Positions 17,492-26,197 of a stretch of 44,495 nucleotides of DNA are shown in pieces. Origin of the DNA: Bacilli bacterium. Its GTDB lineage: Bacteria > Bacillota_I > Bacilli_A > ML615J-28 > CAG-313. The stretch is from NCBI GenBank assembly GCA_017409905.1, contig JAFQRV010000033.1:1-44495 (forward strand). Reading direction: 5' to 3'. The position numbers and the translations under genes are program-made. Under the pieces are notes generated by a model, which did not search any database, had not been told where the DNA came from, and saw nothing but the letters and a program-made list of their open reading frames with translations. Every line of letters starts with the position of its first letter. Positions within the stretch are counted from its first letter, which is position 1.

Positions 17492-18607
17492 TTAATACTT
17501 CCTTTTTTCTTCATCCATATAAACTTCATCAATTGTTCCTCCACCTAAACAATACATTCCATCATAGAAAGCACATGCTTGTCCTGGAGTTACTGCCCAA
17601 GCAGGAGTTAGTGTATGAACTTCAACTTTATTGTCTTCTAAATAATGTATTATAACGGGAACATCTTTTGAGCGATAACGGAATTTTGCTGTAATTTCTG
17701 CCCCCTCTAGTGGAGGTTCATTAAAGAAATTAACGTTTGATACAATAACTCTATTAGCATAAAGAAGAGGGTTTTGTTGCCCTTGAGCCACATATAAAAT
17801 GTTCTTTTGTAAATCCTTTCCAACTACAAACCAAGGTTCACCATCTCCACCGATACCAAGACCGTGACGTTGGCCAATGGTATAATACATGATTCCATCA
17901 TGAGTTCCCATTACTCTACCATCGAAAGTCATCATGACTCCGCTTTTAGCAGGTAAGTAATTTTTTAAGAATTCTTTGAAGTTTCTTTCACCGATAAAGC
18001 ATACTCCAGTAGAATCTTTTTTCTTTGCTGTAACTAAATTATATTCTTCTGCAACTTCTCTAACTTCCTTTTTTTGCATATGACCTATAGGAAAAAGTGC
18101 CTTAGCAAGTTGACTATTAGATATTTGAGAAAGGAAGTAAGTTTGGTCTTTATTTTCATCTAAACCACGTAACATATAATGTTTTCCATCGTCATGAATG
18201 ACTCTTGCATAGTGGCCCATGGCGATAAAATCAGCTCCTAAACTCATTGCATGTTCTAGAAATGCTTTAAATTTAATTTCTTTATTACACATTATATCAG
18301 GGTTTGGTGTTCTACCTTTTTTGTATTCATCTAAGAAATACTTAAAAACAGTATTCCAATATTCGTCGATAAAGTCTACTCTATGAAGTTTCACTCCCAG
18401 TGCATCCGCAACTTTTTTGGCGTCTTGGTAATCAACCTCTTGAGGACAAACATCATCAGTTAGTGTTGGATTGCCTTTAATATCATTATTGGTAGCACTA
18501 TCCCAATTACGCATAAACATTGCTTCAACTTCATAACCTTCTTTTAAAAGATTTATAAGTGCAACGCTAGAGTCTACACCTCCGCTTAGTCCTACGATAA
18601 CTTTCAT
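17492..18607 (-). CDS. mnmA: tRNA-specific 2-thiouridylase MnmA
   Basis: Adds sulfur at C2 of the wobble uridine 34 in tRNA-Lys, -Glu and -Gln, using a cysteine persulfide and ATP. At 371 residues it matches Bacillus MnmA. The PP-loop GLSGGVDSS is at residues 6-14. The catalytic pair is Cys107 in [13 protein letters not shown] and Cys203 in TGVCFIGER. The [10 protein letters not shown] block follows. It lies five bases downstream of uvrB. Confidence 0.97.
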   Translation of the reverse strand: MKVIVGLSGGVDSSVALINLLKEGYEVEAMFMRNWDSATNNDIKGNPTLTDDVCPQEVDYQDAKKVADALGVKLHRVDFIDEYWNTVFKYFLDEYKKGRTPNPDIMCNKEIKFKAFLEHAMSLGADFIAMGHYARVIHDDGKHYMLRGLDENKDQTYFLSQISNSQLAKALFPIGHMQKKEVREVAEEYNLVTAKKKDSTGVCFIGERNFKEFLKNYLPAKSGVMMTFDGRVMGTHDGIMYYTIGQRHGLGIGGDGEPWFVVGKDLQKNILYVAQGQQNPLLYANRVIVSNVNFFNEPPLEGAEITAKFRYRSKDVPVIIHYLEDNKVEVHTLTPAWAVTPGQACAFYDGMYCLGGGTIDEVYMDEEKRKY

Positions 18608-18612
18608 AAAAA

Positions 18613-20592
18613 TTACCTCATTGTTTCTTTTATTTCTAATATTGCGTCTCTTAACATCATTGCTTCTTCAAAGTTTAATTCTTTTGATGCTTTACGCATT
18701 TGTTCTTCTAAAATTTTAACAAGTTTGCGTTTTTCAATTAATGTCATTGAATTATAATCTTCTGCATCAATTGAAGTATTTTTACTAATTTCTTGAGTAA
18801 TAATGAAATCATCATTAATTTCTTTCTTAATTGTTGTTGGAATAATATTGTGAAGTTGGTTATATTCTTCTTGAATTTCTCTTCTTCGATAAGTTTCGGT
18901 GATTGCTTTGCTCATTGAATCAGTGATTTTATCAGCATACATAATAACTTTACCATCACTATTTCTTGCGGCACGGCCAATTGTTTGAATTAGTGAACGT
19001 TCACTTCTTAAGAAACCTTCTTTGTCTGCATCAAGAATCAAAATTAAACTAACTTCTGGAATATCTAAACCTTCTCTTAGAAGATTAATACCGACTATAC
19101 AATCATAAATTCCTTGTCTAAGTTTACGAATAATTGCCATTCTTTCTAATGCTTTGATTTCTGAATGAAGATAAGCGACTTTAATACCAACATCTTTTAA
19201 GTAACTTGTTAAGTCCTCACTCATTCTAATTGTTAGAGTTGTAATTAGTGTTTTATCGCCTTTTGCGATTTGAGCTTTTATTTGACTAATGACATCATCA
19301 ATTTGATTTTTAGTAGGTTTGATTTCAATTAAAGGATCTAATAGACCGGTTGGTCTAATAATTTGTTCAACTATTTCAAATGATCTTTCTTTTTCAAAAT
19401 CCCCAGGTGTGGCAGATACATAGATGACTTGATCAATTTTATTTTGAAATTCTTCAAAATTAAGTGGTCTATTGTCTAATGCACTTGGAAGACGGAAACC
19501 ATAATCAACAAGCGTTTGTTTTCGGCTTCTATCACCATTATACATTCCTCTTACTTGAGGGATTGTTACATGGGATTCATCAATTACTAATAGAAATTCA
19601 TTTTTAAAGAAGTCTAGTAGTACTGAAGGAGTTTCACCTTCTTCACGAAGAGACATATGTCTTGAATAGTTTTCAATACCACTACAACTGCCAACTTCTC
19701 GAATCATTTCAATATCATATGAAGTTCTTTCTTTTATTCTTTGAGCTTCTAGATATTTTTCTTGACTTTTAAAATATGCAACTCTTTCATCCATTTCGTT
19801 TTGTATTCTTCTTAAAGCCTCTTCAACTTTAGCAGGATTAGTAACGAAGTGAGTTGCGGGGAATATCGATACAACACTAGTAGTAGAGATTAATCTACCA
19901 CTTACGACTTCAAAGTAAGAAATTCTTTCAATTTCATTATCGAAGAAAGTAATTCTAATACCTTGGTCGTGTTCACTTGCGGGGATAATATCAACATTAT
20001 CACCTTTTACGCGGAAACTACCTCTTGCAAATTCAATATTGTTTCGAACATATTGCATTTGTACGAGTTTTTCTAATAAAAGATCTCTTGAAAATTCTTC
20101 ATTAACTCTTAGTGTTAACATTGAGTCTTTATAATCATCAGGATCTCCAATACCATAAATACAAGAAACACTGGCTACAATAATGGTATCTTTTCTTTCT
20201 AAAATAGAAGAAGTAGCCGCATGTCTTAATTGGTCAATTTCATCATTAATACTTGAATCTTTTTCAATATATATATCTTTGCTGGGAACATAGGCTTCGG
20301 GTTGATAATAATCATAGTATGAAATAAAGTATTCAACTCGGTTATCAGGGAATAGTTTTTTAAATTCACTATAAAGCTGTCCAGCTAATGTTTTATTATG
20401 AGCTAATACTAAGACTGGTTTATCAATATTATCGATAACATTTGCGATTGTAAAAGTTTTACCAGTACCTGTAGCTCCTAGTAATGTTTGTTCTTTAACA
20501 CCATTTGCTAAATTGGTAGATAATTTTTCAATTGCTCCTGGTTGATCACCAGTTGGTTGATAATCGGATTTTAATTGAAATAGTTTTCCCAT
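18613..20592 (-). CDS. uvrB: excinuclease ABC subunit B
   Basis: Damage-verification helicase of nucleotide excision repair. It has 659 residues with Walker A GATGTGKT (39-46), the damage-wedging beta-hairpin around [12 protein letters not shown] (about 92-103), the DESH box, [15 protein letters not shown], and the C-terminal UVR domain ([21 protein letters not shown]) that contacts UvrC. No clear Shine-Dalgarno precedes the ATG. It starts one base after the upstream stop, so translation probably depends on coupling. uvrA and uvrC are not in the window. Confidence 0.97.
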   Translation of the reverse strand: MGKLFQLKSDYQPTGDQPGAIEKLSTNLANGVKEQTLLGATGTGKTFTIANVIDNIDKPVLVLAHNKTLAGQLYSEFKKLFPDNRVEYFISYYDYYQPEAYVPSKDIYIEKDSSINDEIDQLRHAATSSILERKDTIIVASVSCIYGIGDPDDYKDSMLTLRVNEEFSRDLLLEKLVQMQYVRNNIEFARGSFRVKGDNVDIIPASEHDQGIRITFFDNEIERISYFEVVSGRLISTTSVVSIFPATHFVTNPAKVEEALRRIQNEMDERVAYFKSQEKYLEAQRIKERTSYDIEMIREVGSCSGIENYSRHMSLREEGETPSVLLDFFKNEFLLVIDESHVTIPQVRGMYNGDRSRKQTLVDYGFRLPSALDNRPLNFEEFQNKIDQVIYVSATPGDFEKERSFEIVEQIIRPTGLLDPLIEIKPTKNQIDDVISQIKAQIAKGDKTLITTLTIRMSEDLTSYLKDVGIKVAYLHSEIKALERMAIIRKLRQGIYDCIVGINLLREGLDIPEVSLILILDADKEGFLRSERSLIQTIGRAARNSDGKVIMYADKITDSMSKAITETYRRREIQEEYNQLHNIIPTTIKKEINDDFIITQEISKNTSIDAEDYNSMTLIEKRKLVKILEEQMRKASKELNFEEAMMLRDAILEIKETMR

Positions 20593-20593
20593 A

Positions 20594-21430
20594 TTATTGT
20601 CTTAAATATACAACTGTTTTAGGATTTTTTGGATCATAAAGAATATCAATATATTCTTCTTGAGTTTCAGTATATAAGAAAGAAGTTAACTTTGTTTCTA
20701 CTTTTTCTCCTTTATTTGTACTGAATTCAAGAGTGATGATTGATTCTTTTACACCACGGGCATTTTTATTTCTACCAAATTTATAAGTAATTACACGGGC
20801 TTTAGCAACATTACCATAGAATTTTAAATAATTTTGTAATTCACTTTTTGGAGTATCTACGATACTTGCAACTAAATAATTAGTTAAAATAAAATAAATA
20901 ACAAACATTAATAGCATATAAAAGTAATTAGAATATAAACCATTTTCACCAACTAATGGAATATCAGTCGTGAATGCTTTTGCTTGAATATACATAAATA
21001 GTGTATTACCTAAAACAAAGGCCCCTAAGAAAATTAATGCACTATTTAAGAATAATAACCCTTTTTCAAGTTTTACCTTTGTACCTTGTAACTGAACAGG
21101 GAAATTACGAACTTTTTCAACACCTTCCATATCGTTATGATAAATTTCAACTTCTTTACCAATAGGGTAATCTTCTAATTTAATATCTCCTTCATATAAT
21201 TCGAAAGTTTCTGAAAATAATAAACGATTATGACTGCTATTGAAGTCAACAGAAATGTAAACTCTACCTTTTACTTGTTGTACATCTCTTACAGTTGATT
21301 TAACTGCGATTGGATTTTCTTTTAATGCTTTTTTCGCTTTTTTGTCTCTAATTAAACTTTGAACAAAGTTGTAAATAAATGCTAATAAAAATAATCCTAA
21401 AATAATTAAATATATAATCTTAAAAAACAT
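20594..21430 (-). CDS. membrane protein with two DUF3592-like halves
   Basis: Unknown function, 278 residues. Three membrane segments are seen: one at the N-terminus (about 3-24) and a pair near 125-145 and 168-190. Each soluble part looks like a DUF3592 beta-domain: [11 protein letters not shown] in the first and [19 protein letters not shown] in the second, the latter matching the family's VxYDPxNP ending. I choose the ATG at 21430 because AAGGAGAG lies 6 bases before it. A longer frame from 21481 would overlap rlmH and lacks a site. It sits between rlmH and uvrB. Confidence 0.75.
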   Translation of the reverse strand: MFFKIIYLIILGLFLLAFIYNFVQSLIRDKKAKKALKENPIAVKSTVRDVQQVKGRVYISVDFNSSHNRLLFSETFELYEGDIKLEDYPIGKEVEIYHNDMEGVEKVRNFPVQLQGTKVKLEKGLLFLNSALIFLGAFVLGNTLFMYIQAKAFTTDIPLVGENGLYSNYFYMLLMFVIYFILTNYLVASIVDTPKSELQNYLKFYGNVAKARVITYKFGRNKNARGVKESIITLEFSTNKGEKVETKLTSFLYTETQEEYIDILYDPKNPKTVVYLRQ

Positions 21431-21440
21431 AATTCTCTCC

Positions 21441-21899
21441 TTATTTGTGATATTCTTGATTATTAATAATTGTAAATGCACGATATAATTGTTCTACAAC
21501 AATTAAACGCATTAATTGGTGTGGAAATGTTAATTTTGAAAAAGATAGATGATAGTTGCTTCTTTCTATAACTGATTCATCTAGTCCATTACTACCACCA
21601 ATTACAAAGGCAATAGAGGTAGAATGGTAATTTTTTATTTTCAATATTTCTTCAGCAAGTTCTGGACTTGATAACATTTTCCCTTTAATTTCTAAAGTTA
21701 TGACAAAGTCTTTGTCACTAATTTCTTGTAGAATAGCTTTAGCTTCGTCTTGCATATTTTGTCTAATTGTTTTTTGATTAAATTCTCTTACTTCAATAAT
21801 TTGGAATTTATCATAACCATTAATTCTTTTTGTGTATTCTCCTATTCCTTCTACTAAAAACTTTTCTTTAATCTTACCAACACATATTAGTTTAAGCAC
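21441..21899 (-). CDS. rlmH: 23S rRNA (pseudouridine1915-N3)-methyltransferase RlmH
   Basis: SPOUT-class methyltransferase that modifies helix 69 of 23S rRNA. It has 152 residues, the SAM-site FVIGGSNGLD, the LTFPHQLMRLIVVEQLYRAF knot region and the diagnostic C-terminal YHK. It starts with GTG behind GGAG. The first eight bases overlap the end of walJ, as expected for a coupled pair; the two genes are also close neighbours in Bacillus. Confidence 0.96.
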   Translation of the reverse strand: MLKLICVGKIKEKFLVEGIGEYTKRINGYDKFQIIEVREFNQKTIRQNMQDEAKAILQEISDKDFVITLEIKGKMLSSPELAEEILKIKNYHSTSIAFVIGGSNGLDESVIERSNYHLSFSKLTFPHQLMRLIVVEQLYRAFTIINNQEYHK

Positions 21900-22683
21900 T
21901 TTTTTTCTCCATTATAACTTCTATTGAAGTATTTTGTTCGGCTATTAACAAATTAGGGTTATAGCCTGTTTCTTCTATAACCCTTGATGCAGAGTTATAA
22001 GCAAATTCTTTTGTATTACATTCTTCACTTAGATGTGCTAAAATAATACATTTAGTTTTAGGAGAAATAATTTCTTTTAGTATTTGTGAGCATTCATCAT
22101 TAGAAAGATGCCCATTTTTAGATAAAATTCTTTTCTTTAAACGATAGTCACGATTACTATTTAATAACATTTCAACATCGTGATTAGATTCAATTATTAA
22201 ATAGTTCATTTGTTTTAGTAAAGGATAATATTTTGGAAGAATATGTCCAGTATCAGTAATATATGCAATACTATTATCTTCAATTTTAAATAAGAAACCT
22301 ACTGCATTTTTTGTATCATGAAATAATTGTATAGGTACAAAAGTTATTTCATTAAGCGAATAACGTTTTTCTACACTAATAAAAAAGATATTAGATAATT
22401 TTAATTGATTTAAAATATTTGGATGTAGATTTTCAAAAGATTCTTTAGTAATGAATATTTTCGCATTACATTTACTACTTATACTTGCTAGATGCATTAT
22501 GTGATCTATATGTTCATGAGTAACTAATATAGCATCTAAATCATTAAAAGAGATATTGTTTTCTTTTAGTTTTTCTAATACTCTTTTATGACTTATTCCA
22601 GCATCAATTAAAATCTTTGTATTATCAGTTTCTATATAAGTGGAGTTACCTTTGGAACCACTTGCTAAAATAATAATTCTCAT
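21892..22683 (-). CDS. walJ: MBL-fold metallohydrolase WalJ/YycJ
   Basis: Metallo-beta-lactamase-fold hydrolase, in Bacillus encoded with the WalRK cell-wall regulators and implicated in coordinating cell division with replication. The motif THEHIDH (His56, His58, Asp60, His61) carries the metal ligands, after the ASGSKGNSTYIE start typical of YycJ. The ATG at 22683 (263 residues) is preferred, with GAAGGA ahead of it. A start seven codons upstream would place that site inside the gene. It is first in the walJ-rlmH-DUF3592-uvrB-mnmA-ribF operon. walR and walK are not in the window. Confidence 0.9.
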   Translation of the reverse strand: MRIIILASGSKGNSTYIETDNTKILIDAGISHKRVLEKLKENNISFNDLDAILVTHEHIDHIMHLASISSKCNAKIFITKESFENLHPNILNQLKLSNIFFISVEKRYSLNEITFVPIQLFHDTKNAVGFLFKIEDNSIAYITDTGHILPKYYPLLKQMNYLIIESNHDVEMLLNSNRDYRLKKRILSKNGHLSNDECSQILKEIISPKTKCIILAHLSEECNTKEFAYNSASRVIEETGYNPNLLIAEQNTSIEVIMEKKSA

Positions 22684-22707
22684 AATTAATTCTTCCTTCA
22701 ACATTAT

Positions 22708-22736
22708 ATTATAACATATATTGTTGATTTGAACAA
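22708..22736 (-). promoter_or_regulatory. promoter of the walJ operon
   Basis: Minus strand: TTGTTC (22736-22731), a 17-base spacer ending in TGT, then TATAAT (22713-22708). The extended -10 compensates for the weaker -35. Confidence 0.75.
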
Positions 22737-22785
22737 TTAAAATAAAAAACTATGTATGAATTATTTTAGGCTAATAGTTAATAAT

Positions 22786-22809
22786 AAAAAAGTAGGGTTA
22801 GTCCCTACT
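22786..22809 (-). terminator. terminator of the YjcZ-like gene
   Basis: Minus strand: AGTAGGG (22809-22803) and CCCTACT (22797-22791) pair around five bases, followed by a T run. Confidence 0.85.
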
Positions 22810-22826
22810 ATTCTTAATACTGGAGT

Positions 22827-22916
22827 CTAGAATGCCCAGCATGCACCGATAATAACTAATAAAATAAATAATACTAATATGAATGCGTATCCATATTCTC
22901 CACGTCCTTGGTTCAT
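22827..22916 (-). CDS. 29-residue YjcZ-like membrane peptide
   Basis: A very short gene: after MNQGRGEYGY a single membrane helix (AFILVLFILLVIIGA) runs to CWAF and a TAG stop. The Gly/Tyr-rich head and the FxLxxVLFILLxIxGA helix match the YjcZ family, tiny sporulation-associated membrane proteins of Bacilli. A perfect AAGGAGG lies 6 bases before the ATG, and a terminator follows, so it is an independent unit. A role in the spore is inferred from the family and from gpr nearby. The rest of the gap from 22684 to 23129 holds only the walJ promoter, this gene's terminator and the promoter at 23048. Confidence 0.78.
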   Translation of the reverse strand: MNQGRGEYGYAFILVLFILLVIIGACWAF

Positions 22917-23047
22917 AAACTGCCTCCTTCCAATATTAGGATACGAAAAAAATAATAAAAAGTTTATTATGTATGCCCAAAAAAAATGAAGTTTTTTTTG
23001 TTATGTTATATGTAAGTATGAAAAAGTATTTTTTTATATTATATGAT

Positions 23048-23076
23048 TTGAAATTTTTAGCAAATTTTGGTAATAT
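23048..23076 (+). promoter_or_regulatory. promoter of the foldase-like gene pair
   Basis: TTGAAA (23048-23053), a 17-base spacer ending in TGG, then TAATAT (23071-23076). A TATAAT at 23074-23079 is an alternative with a 20-base spacer. Confidence 0.7.
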
Positions 23077-23129
23077 AATAGTGTTGCTTTTTTATGAAAG
23101 TTAAATTAACAATAAAAAGGAGAAAAATT

Positions 23130-26100
23130 ATGAGTAAAAAGAACAAAAAGAGTACTTATCAACAAAAGAGTCCATTAAAAGTTTTATTACCTGTTTTAAT
23201 TGGATTAGCTGTTGTTGCGGTTACATGTACAATTATTGCAATTGCAAGCAGACCTGTTGAAAGTGCTAAAGTTGAAAATCCAAATGAAATATATTTACAA
23301 GTTGGAGATTACAAAGTTACTAAACAACAAGTTTATGAAGCTTTAAGAGCAAGTGGAGGTATCTCTACATTTACATATTTAATGGATGCAGACATCCTAA
23401 AAGATGTGGCTGTTACTGCTGAAGATATTGAATATGCTAGAAAGAAAGCTATGTATGGTACATCTATTCTTGACCAAGAAGAAGAACTTGTGGAATTAGA
23501 AAAAGAAATCGCTGCTGAAACTGATGTTGACAAAAAAGCTAAATTACAAGCTGAATATGATGAAAAAGCTGAAGATTTAAAAGAAGCAAAAGAAGATGCA
23601 GAACGTTCTTACAATTACAATTTAAAAACTTTAGGTTATGAAACTGCAGAAGCTCAAACTGCTTATTTTACAGTTTTAGCAAAACGAAATGTGTATGCTA
23701 AAAACGCCTACAAAGAATATGTGGAAAAGAATGATTTTACTAAAGATCAATATATTGCTGCTTCTAAAGCTGAAGATGCTGCAAAATATGAAGCATCATC
23801 ATTCGTAATTAGTATTGTATTCCAAAATGATGCACAAGCTAAAGCTTACTTATCTGCTTTATCAAATCCTATTGATTCTACAGATTTAGCTAATGGTTGG
23901 AAATATTTAAATGATAAAGATATTATTGCAACTGCTAAAAACTTACAAAAAGAAATTGAAAAGTTAGAAAAAGAAGTTGCTGCTGAAACTGATGAAACAG
24001 TTAAAGCTCAAAAACAAGAATCTTTAGATAAGAACAAAAAAGAATTAGAAGATTTAGAAGCTGAACATGGAAAAGTTGCTGACTTAAAAGAACCATCTGC
24101 TATGACTGATGCTCAAATTGCTTTAGCATTTGTTGAATTATATAATTATGCTTATGCATACTATCTAGGTGGTAATGTGTCTGAATACTTTACTAAAGAT
24201 GCTGATGGTAATGTTAGCTTAAAAGCTGAATACCAAATCTTAAAGAAAGGTGTTCATTATACTATTGAAACTAAAGAAGTTACAAAAGATGAAACAACTA
24301 CTACAGTTGAAGAAGTAGTTTTCAATAAAGAAAATCTTGATAAATTAGCCGAAGAAATTGAATTCTGCAAATTTATTTATACAGATGCAGAAGCTAAGAG
24401 TATTTTAAGTACTGCAGTATATGATACTTTAGTTGCTACAGCTGATAAAGAAGAAGGCGATACTAAAGCAACTAAGAATTATACTTACTCACCAACTAAA
24501 GCTGGTAGTGGTTTATATTATTTAGCTTATAAATTTGGTAGTCAAAAAGCTGCTGAAACAAGTGCTTATGAAGATGCATTAAAACAAATCGAAGAATTAG
24601 AAAAGGCTATTGCAGAAGCTACTGATGAAGCTGTAAAAACTGAAAAAGAAGCTGCATTAAAAGTTAAAAAAGATTACATTGCTGGATTAAAAGCTCAATT
24701 AATCGAAGAAAATTATAATGATAACCAACAAACTAGAATGTTAGTTGAAAAAAGACAAGCTAGTGGTTTAGTTATCTATGATAGATATTTAAATGCTTCT
24801 TATAAAGCTGCTTATGAATATTTATATGAAACTACTTTAAAAATTGCTGAAGATAAATATGAAAAATATGCAAGTGATGGTGAAAAACATAAAACTTTAG
24901 CTTTCAGTTATAAAAATGCTGCTGGTGAAGTTGTTAATTATTCAGCTGAAGATTTATTCAAAGAATTAAATAAATTATATGCTGCTCAAGTTTCACAACA
25001 ATTCGTTGTTAACTACGCTATTTTATCTAACGAAAAATACAATAAGATTTACAACCCATATACTAAGAAAGTTTATGATCGTGAAAATTATAAAGCATTA
25101 ATTAATAGTGATTATAGTAATATTTATAATGAATTATTAGGTGGATCAATTAAATCTGTTCAATCTTATAAATATGCATTTGAATTAGATTTATTTGCTA
25201 CTTATGGATTTGGTAAAGAATATGGTTGGCAAGCATTCTTAAGAGATTATCTATTATTAAAAGATGAAAAAGCATTAGTTGGTTATTTAGCAACATCTTA
25301 TGCCGTTGATGAATTACAACTTGCTAATATCAAATACGAAGATGTTTTAGAAGAAATGAAAGAAATTTATGATGCTTATTATTCAGTAAAAGGTATTAAC
25401 TTAATTGTTACTGTTGACTATAACAATGATTCTACACCTGATAACTATGTATTAGATGGTGAACAAACTTACTGGACAGAATATCAAATCGGTTTAGTTC
25501 AAGAATTAACTAACTTAATTTACGAACAACGTGATAATGCTAGTGAAGCTGCTAAAGATTTAGAAGCTAAATTAAAAGAAATCGCAGAAGCTTACAATAA
25601 AGCAACTTATGCTGATCCAACTTGGGGTAAATACATCCAAGCAGGTTTAAAAGTAGAAGTTGAAAAAGCTGCTGATTATAAAAATAGCGATAGCTTAGTT
25701 CAAGAATTCCATGATGAATTAGCTAAATTATATGCTGAAGTTGAAAGTGCTGAAGGATATAAAGCTGGTGCTTGGACTGATGATGAAAAAGCTGCTGGCT
25801 ATCAAAAAGTTGAAGTTTTCGCAACTCAATATGGTTTCCACCGTGTAACATTAATCGATGCAAATGAAAGAATATATGTTGATAATGATAAGAGTTTAGA
25901 TCTTAACAAATTAACTATTGAAATGTATAAGAACTATTTAGAAGATACTGCTGCTTATGATGAAACTACTACTAAAGCTATTACTACTTATTTAGATCCT
26001 GCTATGAATAATGTTTATACAGAAAATGAATCAAGTTTATTCCAATTAGCTTTATGTGAAGATTTAATTAAAGGTCAAAAGATTAAGTTCAATGATAATA

Positions 26101-26186
26101 GTTTATTAGCTAAATATACAAGTTATGAAAGTTTATACAGAGCATATATTGAAGCATTAATCGCTGATGAGGCTGAAACTGAATAG
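23130..26186 (+). CDS. giant membrane-anchored PrsA/SurA-like foldase, paralogue A
   Basis: An N-terminal anchor helix (about 17-40) precedes a large extracellular part; the whole is 1018 residues. Four blocks resemble PrsA/SurA chaperones. LQVGDYKVTKQQVYEAL (about 56-72) is a SurA_N-type start. FVISIVFQNDAQAKAYLSAL (about 225-244) recalls the first strand and helix of a parvulin. YSAEDLFKELNKLYAAQV (about 605-622) is a second N-domain. A second parvulin runs from INLIVTVDY (756) to ATQYGFHRVTLID (898-910), whose end matches the family pattern TQYGYHIIK. Three related helical segments are inserted at 122-156, 278-312 and 489-525. The ATG at 23130 follows AAAAAGGAG; an upstream in-frame ATG (23094) has no site. 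The domain reading is mine from motifs. It starts a two-gene unit. Confidence 0.7.
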   Translation: MSKKNKKSTYQQKSPLKVLLPVLIGLAVVAVTCTIIAIASRPVESAKVENPNEIYLQVGDYKVTKQQVYEALRASGGISTFTYLMDADILKDVAVTAEDIEYARKKAMYGTSILDQEEELVELEKEIAAETDVDKKAKLQAEYDEKAEDLKEAKEDAERSYNYNLKTLGYETAEAQTAYFTVLAKRNVYAKNAYKEYVEKNDFTKDQYIAASKAEDAAKYEASSFVISIVFQNDAQAKAYLSALSNPIDSTDLANGWKYLNDKDIIATAKNLQKEIEKLEKEVAAETDETVKAQKQESLDKNKKELEDLEAEHGKVADLKEPSAMTDAQIALAFVELYNYAYAYYLGGNVSEYFTKDADGNVSLKAEYQILKKGVHYTIETKEVTKDETTTTVEEVVFNKENLDKLAEEIEFCKFIYTDAEAKSILSTAVYDTLVATADKEEGDTKATKNYTYSPTKAGSGLYYLAYKFGSQKAAETSAYEDALKQIEELEKAIAEATDEAVKTEKEAALKVKKDYIAGLKAQLIEENYNDNQQTRMLVEKRQASGLVIYDRYLNASYKAAYEYLYETTLKIAEDKYEKYASDGEKHKTLAFSYKNAAGEVVNYSAEDLFKELNKLYAAQVSQQFVVNYAILSNEKYNKIYNPYTKKVYDRENYKALINSDYSNIYNELLGGSIKSVQSYKYAFELDLFATYGFGKEYGWQAFLRDYLLLKDEKALVGYLATSYAVDELQLANIKYEDVLEEMKEIYDAYYSVKGINLIVTVDYNNDSTPDNYVLDGEQTYWTEYQIGLVQELTNLIYEQRDNASEAAKDLEAKLKEIAEAYNKATYADPTWGKYIQAGLKVEVEKAADYKNSDSLVQEFHDELAKLYAEVESAEGYKAGAWTDDEKAAGYQKVEVFATQYGFHRVTLIDANERIYVDNDKSLDLNKLTIEMYKNYLEDTAAYDETTTKAITTYLDPAMNNVYTENESSLFQLALCEDLIKGQKIKFNDNSLLAKYTSYESLYRAYIEALIADEAETE
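23490..23597 (+). repeat. helical insertion, copy 1
   Basis: Encodes residues 122-156 of paralogue A, beginning ELEKEIAAETDVDKK. It is related to the segments at 23961 and 24591 at both protein and DNA level (shared GCTGCTGAAACTGATG with copy 2). Confidence 0.7.
23961..24066 (+). repeat. helical insertion, copy 2
   Basis: Encodes residues 278-312, beginning KLEKEVAAETDETVK and ending KKELEDLEAEH. Confidence 0.7.
24591..24704 (+). repeat. helical insertion, copy 3
   Basis: Encodes residues 488-525, beginning EELEKAIAEATDEAVK and ending AGLKAQLIE. The pattern LEKxIAxxTDExVK is shared with copies 1 and 2; this copy has diverged most. Confidence 0.65.
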
Positions 26187-26197
26187 GGAGTAACTCA

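Noticed and set aside
23094..23129. Upstream in-frame ATG for foldase paralogue A
   Set aside because: No ribosome site, and it would put AAAAAGGAG inside the gene; the ATG at 23130 is better.
23490..24704. Spaced repeats considered as CRISPR or transposon repeats
   Set aside because: They are in-frame coding repeats of unequal spacing and imperfect identity inside one open gene.
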